A stretch of DNA of 64,000 nucleotides, taken from Promethearchaeota archaeon (GTDB lineage: Archaea > Asgardarchaeota > Lokiarchaeia > Sigyniarchaeales > SOKP01). Positions 9,057-17,800 of the stretch are shown piece after piece. Numbering within the stretch: the first letter of the stretch is position 1; the number at the start of each line of letters is the position of its first letter. Position numbers and translations under genes: made by a program. Location of the stretch: NCBI GenBank assembly GCA_016840085.1, contig JAEOTA010000088.1:1-64000 (forward strand), given 5' to 3'. The notes beneath the pieces are model-generated. The model had not been told where the DNA came from. It made no database searches and was given only the letters and a program-made list of their open reading frames with translations.

Positions 9057-9088
9057 TTTATTATCACTAAACTGTTCTCCAAAATTCT

Positions 9089-9346
9089 TTATGAAATACT
9101 TGTTTCTAATTTTTTTTTAAAATTACTCCCTTTTGCAGTTAGGAAATGTTCTTGTTTAACTATTTTAATAAGTTGTAAATCAAGTAAAACAGGTACCCTT
9201 CCTCTAATACATTCGATTGGTAATCCTGAAAATAATTTGATAGTTTCAAAAGTTTTTGCTCCTTTGTCAATTGCAAACAATATTTCAATTCCCATAAATC
9301 CTAAGAGATTCTTTAAATCTTCCTTCGTTTCTTCTCCATTAAACAT
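9089..9346 (-). CDS. small winged-helix-like protein
   Basis: An 85-residue protein with an ATG start at 9346. Helices at residues 8-30, TFETIKLFSGLPIECIRGRVPVLLDLQLI and a basic wing (KQEHFLTAKGSNFKKKL) look like a compact winged helix. The second helix GLPIECIRGRVPVLLDL would be the recognition helix. It may be a small transcription regulator. There is no ligand domain. It is on the same strand as the longin-like gene 90 bases upstream and could follow it in a transcript. Confidence 0.65.
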   Translation of the reverse strand: MFNGEETKEDLKNLLGFMGIEILFAIDKGAKTFETIKLFSGLPIECIRGRVPVLLDLQLIKIVKQEHFLTAKGSNFKKKLETSIS

Positions 9347-9435
9347 AGTATGTCGGAAATTTCAACTTATTCAAAATTATAATTTTAAATTTTGGTTGAA
9401 TAGGTGGTGATTCATTTTCTCAGAAATTTTTGATT

Positions 9436-10608
9436 TTAATTTTTATTAATATTTTCAGATTCATTACTTTTTAACGGTATTTCAGCTTTTTTCGCTATAA
9501 CTGGGTCAGATTCTTTTGGTAACAATTTTCTCATCCATTCAGGAAAAGCTGTTGTTATCTGTAGATTTGTTTTTAAAAGAATATAAGTTTCATCATTATA
9601 ATTCAATTCTTCAATAACATCATATTTCTTGAGAAATTCAATATTTTCCACAATTGAGTCAAGAGTTTTTTTAGATAGTAATTTAGGTAATGCATCCTTT
9701 GAAATTAAACCATTTCTTAATTCAGAAAGAACATTATACTTTTTTGGATCTGCCATTATTTGAAATAGTGTAAAAGTATCTTCTTTTAATTCTTCATCTG
9801 TTTTTTTTTCATATTCACTATAGTACTCTTGAACTTTAGGAAGAAGCAAATCAATTAATTCTGGTTTATCATCAATGTATTCTATTACACTATCTGGAGG
9901 GATTCTTTCTGCATTTACTTCTTTTAATAAAAGTACATATTTTTCCACTAAACCAATTTGATTTATAAAAATAAATTGTTTATCTTCTAATGTATTAATT
10001 ATCTCCTCAAAATTCTTGCTAGGAAAATTTTCAATAAACCATTCTCTAAGCATCTCTAAAGGTATTGGACCTCTTGATAATTTCTCTAAAGTTTCAAATA
10101 TATGCTTATCATTTAATAAAATTGCTATTTTCTCTTCTACAGTTTTTTCTCTTGTATTTTCTAATATGGCATAATATAGAGTCTCCACCCATACTTTTAT
10201 CAAAGATTCATTTTTTATTATTCTCTCTTTATCATTTTCATGATAATTTAAATCATTTATATAAAATGCAGTAAAAATTTCTTCATTTGATCGCAATCTT
10301 TCTGAAAATTCGATACACAAATCTGAAATTTGTTCTTCTATTTCTGGAGATAATTGTTGATCCACAATTGTAGAAACCATTAGTATTTCCTTATTCCCAC
10401 GCGCCCAATCGGAGTGAATCTCAAAATAATAATTCAAAGATCTTAAATTCTCAAAAGAATGAGTGAAAAAACCTTCATTAAATTGTTGATCCATAAAATT
10501 GGCTATTTTAGATGATAAATCTTTATCTAATGAGTCTTTAGGATAAGAATACACTACTAATGGTCCAATTTTACGATGAAACCATGATAATGCTACGATT
10601 GTCTTCAA
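9436..10608 (-). CDS. longin-like domain plus winged-helix protein (NPRL2-like layout)
   Basis: A 390-residue protein. The first 125 residues look like a longin/roadblock-type domain: ALSWFHRKIGPLVVYSYPKD opens with the F-x-x-x-x-GP-x-x-x-Y pattern seen at the N-terminus of longin-type regulators of small GTPases such as eukaryotic NPRL2/3. The rest is helical with two segments that look like winged helices, near residues 160-225 and 285-350. The start is TTG with a GGAG nine bases upstream. No GTPase is adjacent, but a Rag/Arf-like GTPase lies about 1.8 kb away on the other strand. The NPRL2 comparison is an inference from domain order only. Confidence 0.6.
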   Translation of the reverse strand: MKTIVALSWFHRKIGPLVVYSYPKDSLDKDLSSKIANFMDQQFNEGFFTHSFENLRSLNYYFEIHSDWARGNKEILMVSTIVDQQLSPEIEEQISDLCIEFSERLRSNEEIFTAFYINDLNYHENDKERIIKNESLIKVWVETLYYAILENTREKTVEEKIAILLNDKHIFETLEKLSRGPIPLEMLREWFIENFPSKNFEEIINTLEDKQFIFINQIGLVEKYVLLLKEVNAERIPPDSVIEYIDDKPELIDLLLPKVQEYYSEYEKKTDEELKEDTFTLFQIMADPKKYNVLSELRNGLISKDALPKLLSKKTLDSIVENIEFLKKYDVIEELNYNDETYILLKTNLQITTAFPEWMRKLLPKESDPVIAKKAEIPLKSNESENINKN

Positions 10609-10817
10609 TTAATGAATCTCCAAAACGGGATAATTATTTTTTAAATAAAACAGTTAATTTTAGAATGTATAACTTAAATTAAATTAATATTAAAGATTAT
10701 ATATTATTAAAGATAAATAAATTTATCTTAACTCAACCTCTATTATCTTTAAGTAATAAAATTTAACATTTAATTAGTAATATTTTATTAGCTTTAAGAT
10801 AATTACAAACTGTGACA

Positions 10818-11561
10818 ATGTGTTCTATAAAATTAGTTGGATTCGATTTAGATGACTGTCTATTTGATTCAACAGGATTATCTGATAGAGCTAGAATTAA
10901 GGGAATTGAAGCAATGATCTCACTTGGCTTAGATATACAAAGACAAAAAGCAATTAAAATATTAAAAGAAATTGTCAACGAATATGGCTCTAATTCTTCA
11001 AAACACTATAATTATTTCATACGTAGATTAAATCAAATAGATGATGATGTAGAATATATTTCTTATAATGACCAATACAAGTATATAGCTTCCGCTGTTA
11101 TGGCATATCATGCAGAGAAAATCAACTCAATTAAATTATATGATGACGTTGAAGAATGCTTGCTAAAATTAAAAAAAAAATCCATTAAAACAGCTATTAT
11201 AACAGATGGTATTCCAATTAAGCAGTATGAAAAGATTTTACGGCTTAAAATTGATATCTTAATAGATTTAGTTGTAATTTCAGATGAAATAGGAATTAAA
11301 AAACCAAATCCAGAATTATTTAATTATTGTTTAAAAAAATTTGGGGTTAATGGTTCTGAAACGATTTATGTCGGAGACCGAATTGATAAAGATATAATTC
11401 CTTCTAATTTCAATGGAATTTTTAGTGTTTATATTCATAGAGGTGGAAAATATGACACTTATAAAGCAGATTCAAAATTCAAAGAAGAATTGAAACCTAA
11501 TTTTGAAATTACTGATTTAAATCAAATATTTGACATTATTGATGTTATAAATCAAAAATAA
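10818..11561 (+). CDS. HAD-superfamily hydrolase, subfamily IA (TIGR02253-like)
   Basis: A 247-residue HAD phosphatase. Motif I is GFDLDDC with nucleophile Asp10 and acid/base Asp12; motif II is IITDG; motif III is KKPNPE; motif IV is VGDRIDKDI. The layout and segments such as YGSNSSKHYNYFIRRL closely follow the archaeal subfamily I know as TIGR02253, which is also related to vertebrate N-acylneuraminate-9-phosphatase. It should hydrolyse a small phosphomonoester. ATG 10818 is preferred to the GTG at 10812. It begins a run of three co-directional genes, with 20 bases to the nitrilase. Confidence 0.9.
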   Translation: MCSIKLVGFDLDDCLFDSTGLSDRARIKGIEAMISLGLDIQRQKAIKILKEIVNEYGSNSSKHYNYFIRRLNQIDDDVEYISYNDQYKYIASAVMAYHAEKINSIKLYDDVEECLLKLKKKSIKTAIITDGIPIKQYEKILRLKIDILIDLVVISDEIGIKKPNPELFNYCLKKFGVNGSETIYVGDRIDKDIIPSNFNGIFSVYIHRGGKYDTYKADSKFKEELKPNFEITDLNQIFDIIDVINQK

Positions 11562-11581
11562 TCTATTGGCTAATATTATAT

Positions 11582-12403
11582 ATGAAAGTTGCTTGCCTTC
11601 AACCCAGGATTCTTCAAGATAGAACTAAATGTTATCTTGAAATTGAGCAGATTTTAAAAAGCTTATTAAAAAAATGTAATAAATGTGATATTGTATGTCT
11701 ACCTGAAAGGTGGGCTCCATTTTTTAAAGATACATCTAAAAATTTCCAGAAAGAGAGAAGTAATGATTATCATTTTATTAAAAATCTAGCTAAAAATTAT
11801 AATATTAAAATTATTTCAGGAGCAATTTGGGAAAGAAGAACTAATGTAGGAAAACCAATTATTACATGTTATTTTTTTAATGAAAACGGAGAAGAAATAG
11901 GCAGACAAGATAAGTTACATCTCTATTCTTATGAAAGAGAGCAATTTGAATCTGGTGAGGAGTTAAAAATATTTAAATTAAATAATTCAGATTATTTCGC
12001 GATTCTTATTTGTTTTGATATGGCTTTTTTCGAAACACCTCGATTAGCCGTCGAAAATGGAGCAAGTATCTTATTTTCTCCCACTCAAATAAGAGAAGAT
12101 GGAATGTATAATTGGGATATATATTTAAAAGCACGTGCTCTTGAAAATAGAGTGCCAATTGCAGCCTGCAATTCCGTTGGACACTATTTTAAAAGGAACT
12201 TCCTAGGAAACAGTAAAATTATTTCTTTTACTAAAGGAAAAATTTCTCCTTCTAAACTTAAGATTGTAGAAGGCCCTATTGATTCAAGCGGATTTATTTT
12301 TGATGAAGTTGATTTAATTTTTCCCAAAAAGCTAAGAAAAATTAGATTAAAAGAGAACATCGATAAGAATAAAATAAATGTGAAGATAATTAATAATTAT
12401 TAA
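11582..12403 (+). CDS. carbon-nitrogen hydrolase (nitrilase superfamily)
   Basis: The 273-residue protein carries the Glu-Lys-Cys triad: Glu42 in CLPERW, Lys111 in RQDKLHLY and Cys144 in LICFDMAF. The fold and motif spacing are those of amidases and nitrilases that cleave a C-N bond through a thioimidate or acyl-enzyme on the Cys. The subfamily is unclear; omega-amidase and N-carbamoyl hydrolase types are both possible. It follows the HAD gene by 20 bases and precedes the Rag-like GTPase by about 24, so the three are probably one operon. Confidence 0.9.
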   Translation: MKVACLQPRILQDRTKCYLEIEQILKSLLKKCNKCDIVCLPERWAPFFKDTSKNFQKERSNDYHFIKNLAKNYNIKIISGAIWERRTNVGKPIITCYFFNENGEEIGRQDKLHLYSYEREQFESGEELKIFKLNNSDYFAILICFDMAFFETPRLAVENGASILFSPTQIREDGMYNWDIYLKARALENRVPIAACNSVGHYFKRNFLGNSKIISFTKGKISPSKLKIVEGPIDSSGFIFDEVDLIFPKKLRKIRLKENIDKNKINVKIINNY

Positions 12404-12427
12404 ACGTTAAAAATTTTAGTGTGTAAT

Positions 12428-13384
12428 ATGAAAAGTTTTAACGAGCTCAAAAAGATACTCTTCTGTGGTTTAGCAAATGGGGGAAAAACCTCAATTCTAT
12501 TAACCTTAGATAGAAAATTCAGTTTATTGACTACTGTTAAACCTACAATAAAAGCTAAAAGAAGTGTATATACAAATTCATTACTGGGGGTCTCAATTAT
12601 CAGATGGGATTTAGGAGGTCAAAAAGGTTATAGGAAAATTTACTTAGAAAATAAAAGTAAATATTTTACAGATATGCAATCAATATTTTACGTAATAGAT
12701 ATTCAATCTTCCGAACATTTTAAAGAAGATTTAATTTATCTTAAAGATATTGTAAATATCATGTCTACTTCTCATCAAGATAATTTTCAGTTCTTAATCT
12801 TACTCCATAAATGTGATCCTGATATAAAAAAAACTAAAAATATTATGACTAAGATTAACTACTTAAAAATTAAAATTCCAACAATAATTAATGATTTGAA
12901 ATTCACTATATATACAACTTCTATTTATGATGAACCAAGTTTATTAAAAGCATTTTCTGATGGTGCTTTTTATGCTACTCATAAATCTAAGATGTTTCAA
13001 ACATTATTAAAAGATTATATGGGTAAAACTTATAGTAGTGCTACTCTCTTATTAGATCAGAATTGTTTTATAATTGCAAGCAGATCTACAAATGAAAACT
13101 ATCAAAGAATTTGCGAAGCAATTGCTCCAAGATTAACACAAGCATTAGAAAAATTAGAAGAATGGGATATAAATACTATAGATATAGTCACAAATATTGA
13201 TTTTTCAGAAAAACACTCAGATTTCCAAAAAGAAGGCATCATTTTTCTAAGAAAAATGGATATTATTGAAACTAGATTTTATCTTGTTGCACTCTGTTTA
13301 AATAAAAATGTAAAAATCAAATCTTATGAATATTTACCATTATTGGCTAATAATCTACAAAATTTATTAGAAAGTTTTGAATGA
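12428..13384 (+). CDS. Rag/Arf-type small GTPase with C-terminal roadblock/longin-like domain
   Basis: The G domain (residues 8-195) has P-loop GLANGGKTS (14-22), switch I Pro39-Thr40, G3 motif WDLGGQ (60-65) and G4 HKCD (127-130). WDxGGQ is shared by Arf and Rag proteins. HKxD instead of NKxD, followed by a C-terminal domain of about 120 residues with alternating strands and helices (ATLLLDQNCFIIASRS), is typical of Rag/Gtr GTPases, which dimerise through a roadblock domain. ATG 12428 is chosen over GTG 12419. It is the last gene of the HAD-nitrilase set. Role unknown; nutrient or membrane signalling would be guesswork. Confidence 0.8.
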   Translation: MKSFNELKKILFCGLANGGKTSILLTLDRKFSLLTTVKPTIKAKRSVYTNSLLGVSIIRWDLGGQKGYRKIYLENKSKYFTDMQSIFYVIDIQSSEHFKEDLIYLKDIVNIMSTSHQDNFQFLILLHKCDPDIKKTKNIMTKINYLKIKIPTIINDLKFTIYTTSIYDEPSLLKAFSDGAFYATHKSKMFQTLLKDYMGKTYSSATLLLDQNCFIIASRSTNENYQRICEAIAPRLTQALEKLEEWDINTIDIVTNIDFSEKHSDFQKEGIIFLRKMDIIETRFYLVALCLNKNVKIKSYEYLPLLANNLQNLLESFE

Positions 13385-13488
13385 CTCTTCCTCACTAAAT
13401 TAAGATGATGTTCTAGAATCTAAAGTTCTCTCTTATTTTCAATTATCTTAAAATTCATTTTTATTTCCAATGACCTCTCTGGGTGGGG

Positions 13489-13496
13489 TTTAAATA
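13489..13496 (+). promoter_or_regulatory. probable TATA box of the Orc1/Cdc6-like gene
   Basis: TTTAAATA preceded by a purine-rich GGGTGGGG, like a BRE plus TATA box. A start site about 25 bases downstream would leave a leader of roughly 15-20 bases before the ATG at 13536. Judged by eye only. Confidence 0.45.
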
Positions 13497-13535
13497 CCTA
13501 CATATGAAATAAACTTAAAACAATGGTAAATATCA

Positions 13536-14726
13536 ATGGCTATAAATTCAAAATCTGACCCTATTTATATAGGTCCAAAAGCTATATTTGATCCGTATTA
13601 CGTACCCCCATGTATATTACATAGAAAAAGAGAACAAAAATTATTATATTCTCTCTTAACGGATTCTATTTCCGATGAGTTTTGCCTTAATATACTCTAT
13701 CAAGGAATTGATGGAATTGGGAAGAAAACAATTATAAATAAAGTGATTAATGATATTTCGATTCAAAATGAAGAGTATATGAATATTCATAAAATATCTA
13801 TTGATTGTAAAGAAAAAAATTTCGAGGAAATGACTTTTTCATTGATATCTGATTTGCTTATCCTTTCAAATCGCGAATTTAATATTGATTCAATTTTAAA
13901 TTCAAATATCTCACATATCTGGAATGTGTTTAAACTATTATGTCAAAAAAGTAATTACAACCTCTTTTTTATATTTAATAATATAGAATATCTAAAACCT
14001 GAGCTTTATAAAAAATTTCTCCATTTTGGAAAAGAAGCAAAAATTACTATGATATCAACTGTTAACAAAGTATTAAGACCACATACTATTGATATTTTAC
14101 AAGAATTCGATTTCAAAAATAAACTAAATTTCTTTACTTATCGTGAACTTTATTCTATTCTAAAACAAAGAGTTATGTTGACTTTTTCACATGATTTAGA
14201 TGATGATCTAATTAGATATATTACAGATTTGGTTTGCGAGCAATATGTACCAGTCCCAGGAAAAGGGATTGAAATTCTTCGAGATCTTTACCCCTTATTA
14301 AAAGATAAGAAGAATTATAAAAATTTTGAAGTAATGGAGAATTGTCAGAGTCATTTTGATCAATCCCAAATTTCTGACGAATTTAGTATGTTGAATTATA
14401 TTTCTGAAGAAAATTTATTAAATATTATCTTCTTGGATAATCTCTCAAATTATTTTATAAGTAAAATGGATTATTATATATCTTTGAATGAATTACATGA
14501 ATTATATAATATTTCTTGTGAATCTTTGACTTATAAAAAGAGTTTAACTGAATTTCGAACTATAACTAAAGAATTGTTGAATATTGGAATTTTAAAACTC
14601 TCAAAACAAGATTCTTGTGAAGATGATGGTTATTTTCATAATTTGAATTCGAACAGTAATTTATATTACATGTTAATAAGCCCTCATCAATTAAAAGCCA
14701 TTATTGATACTGTTTTTAACAATTAA
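13536..14726 (+). CDS. Orc1/Cdc6-like AAA+ protein with degenerate ATPase motifs
   Basis: The N-terminus DPYYVPPCILHRKREQKLL is the characteristic Orc1/Cdc6 entry into the AAA+ domain. Walker A reads GIDGIGKKT (57-65), with Lys where Thr/Ser should follow GK. The Walker B region reads FFIFNNIEYL, with no Asp-Glu pair. FTYRELYSILKQR and the region to residue 260 resemble the lid. A probable winged helix follows at about 300-396. True family members bind origins and load MCM; this copy is unlikely to hydrolyse ATP normally and may be a regulatory or structural paralogue. It lies 170 bases upstream of smc on the same strand. Confidence 0.72.
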   Translation: MAINSKSDPIYIGPKAIFDPYYVPPCILHRKREQKLLYSLLTDSISDEFCLNILYQGIDGIGKKTIINKVINDISIQNEEYMNIHKISIDCKEKNFEEMTFSLISDLLILSNREFNIDSILNSNISHIWNVFKLLCQKSNYNLFFIFNNIEYLKPELYKKFLHFGKEAKITMISTVNKVLRPHTIDILQEFDFKNKLNFFTYRELYSILKQRVMLTFSHDLDDDLIRYITDLVCEQYVPVPGKGIEILRDLYPLLKDKKNYKNFEVMENCQSHFDQSQISDEFSMLNYISEENLLNIIFLDNLSNYFISKMDYYISLNELHELYNISCESLTYKKSLTEFRTITKELLNIGILKLSKQDSCEDDGYFHNLNSNSNLYYMLISPHQLKAIIDTVFNN

Positions 14727-14896
14727 TATTAATAAATTTCAAGGAAGTATTTAGTACTTCTTTAAAAAATACTACGTTCTAATAATTCAGAAAAACAGAA
14801 AATAATATCAGATTTTTTTATATACAAAACATGCCTATCATATATATAATGGTTTTACTCTATTTTTAATAATAAAGGAAGAAATGGAGAAAAATT

Positions 14897-17800
14897 TTGA
14901 CTTATATTAAGAAAATTTCTATGACGGGATTCAAATCATTTGGAGACCGTACTGTAACAATCAAACTTTCAAGTGGCTTTACTTGTATCGTAGGCCCAAA
15001 TGGAGCCGGTAAATCTAATATTATAGATGCGCTATGCTTCGCTTTAGGTAGATTGAGTAAAAAAACTATGAGAGCTAAGAGTTTAGAAGATTTAATATTT
15101 GCAGGTTCTAGAGGAAAAAATCCTTCTCAAAGAGCATCGGTAACAATGTATTTTGATAATTCAGAGAATGTTTTCCCAGGAGGTACAGAATCTTTTGAAA
15201 TTACTCGTGTTATAAAAAGGGGAGGGGGTGGTGGTTATAAGATGAATGGAAAAAAGTCTACTCGCCAACAGATTCTAAATGCATTAGCTGCTGCAAATAT
15301 TGATCCTGATGGTAGTAATCAATTCGTTTTACAAGGAAAAATTGTTGAATTAACACATATGAATGCGGAAGACCGAAGAAAATTTATTGAAGAACTTATA
15401 GGACTTCAAAAATATGATGAAATGAAAGATGTTACACTAAAAGAATTGGAAAAAGCAGAAAGAGATCTAGGACAGTTCGAAGCAATTTTTAATGAAGTAT
15501 CTTCTCAGCTTAAAAAAGTTGAAAAAGAAAAGAATGATGCGTTAGCGTGGAAAGAATTAGATGATCACATAAATTTTTTGAATTCACAATTAATAGCTTT
15601 AAAAATTTCAAAGTTAAGACAAGAAGAGGATGAATTAGAGAAAAAAATTGATAATTCTCTAAAAATTATCGAAGAATTGGAAGAAAAAATTGTTAGACAA
15701 GAAGATTTGCTAAAACAAGAATCACTTGTTATGGATAATATTCAAGTAACTATAAATGAAAAAGAAAAGGAGAGAGAGGAAATTACTGAAAAAATAACTC
15801 AGTTAAAGACCAAAATCTCTTCAAGTCAAACTACATTAAATCTAGCTAATAAGTCAATTGAGAAATTGACTCAAGAAATAAAAAATTTAGAAAATTTACA
15901 AATGGAGCTTGAAGAAGGGCAATCTATTGATTTTTTAATAGAAAAAGCTTCAAATGAAATTTCTGAAAATGAAAATCTTATTGAAGAATCTAAAAAGGAA
16001 ATAGAAAAAAGACAGCAAACTCAAGCTGAACTGGAGACAAAAATAAAAGATACTGATGAAGAAAAATCACAATTTAAGACTGAAATCTCAAGTGTTAAAC
16101 AAAATATATCGTCAAATAAGGCTCAAATAAAAGTTCTAAGAGAAAATATTATAAAGAATGAAGATAAGAAAACCAAATTAGAAAATGAATTGAATAAATT
16201 AAAAAGAGATGCAGAAAGCATAGATGATGCAATTGAAGATGCAAGAAAGACAGAAAAGGAAATTCGAAAACAAATTGATAATTTAAAGGTAAAAGTCTCA
16301 GAAGAAAACCAAAATAGAAAAGATTTGGAAAATAAAATAAATACACTTCAAGAAGAAAGAAATATTTTAAATGCAAATCTCGGAAATTTACAATCATCAT
16401 TATCATCTTTGAATACTGAGATTAATATGAATAACAGTAATATTCAAGATTTAAATAAGAAAAAAAATTCAATCGAGAAGAAAATTCAGGAATTAAGTAA
16501 GGGTAAAGACACTGAACAAGTTGTTAAAGAATTATTAAAAGAAAATGAAGACATTAATAAAACATTAACAGGATTAAGAGCAAAATTAAAGGAAGAAAAC
16601 TCAATTTACAAAAAAAATGAACAGAATCTAGAACTCTGGAAAATGAAAAAATATTCTATTGAGTCTGAAATTAATGATAATAAAGGAAAGATTGACAATA
16701 TTAATACTGAACTAAAAATATTTACAAAAGAATTAACTAAATTGGAAAGAGAAAAAAATAATTTAGACTCACAAGTTAATACACTTAATAAAAGTCTTTC
16801 AGATATCGAAAAGGATATAGAAAAATTTAGTTTAAAAAAAGAAAATATACGAAGGCGTTTGGAAGAACTTAAAAAAGAAAAGGAGAATCTCTTAAAAAAA
16901 ATTGAATCTTCAGAAGAAGAATACGAAAAAAATACAGAAGACATAACTGGAATCTTACAAATTTTAAACATGCTTACTCAAAACATAAATATATCAGTTG
17001 AGTCCATAAAAGGCAATATTCAACAGTCAAATGCCGAAGCAATAGAAGTATCAGCCGAAGATTTCAAAAAATTTATATTAGATATTGTAGATATAATGAA
17101 AACTATCGAAACACTCGGTAGTGATACAGAACAAACTGCCGAAATGTCAGAAATGCTCAGCTCGATAATGGAAACATTAAGTTTATTTACAGATAATGCT
17201 GATTCTACAATTAATCAACTAATTGAAAAAGTAAAAGAATCCGCTGATGTAGAAGTACAAGCATCAACTGCAACTTTTGATAGTTTTGTGCAAGATCTAA
17301 TGGAAATTCTTGAAAATGTGTATTTATCTTTAAGAAAGTTAACTATGTCTAAGAGTCAAGAACTATATAAACAATTAGAAGAAATTTCTGATACTATTAG
17401 TGCTCAAACTGATGATTTTAATGATGTTGAGAAAAAGTACACTGAAAATAATGTTCAGAATCAACATAGTACAGAAAACCTTTCAATATTTAATCGTAGA
17501 CTTGAAGAAATTAATAAAAGAATTCAAGAATTAAATACTAGAGCTGTGAAATCAGAAGAGGAAAACAATGAAAGAGATGCAAATATTAATGAAAGACAAA
17601 AAGAAATTGAAAATTTAGATGCAGATATTAAAAAACTAGTAGAACTTAAAGATACATATTGGGATAATATTTCTCAAATCCAAGATGATATCGAGAAAAA
17701 ACAAATAGAATTAGAAGCTTTGAGGGAAAAGTTACAAGAATTACATGGAATTCAAAATTTATTCGAAAACATTACTGATATTGATGAAAATATACAAAAA

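Noticed and set aside
13385..13535. Second C/D box sRNA at the GATGATG near 13406
   Set aside because: The box is not a true RTGATGA, and no matching CTGA with terminal stem follows.
14727..14896. Replication origin next to the Orc1/Cdc6-like gene
   Set aside because: AT-rich, but I see no repeated origin-recognition boxes or long inverted repeats on either side of the gene.
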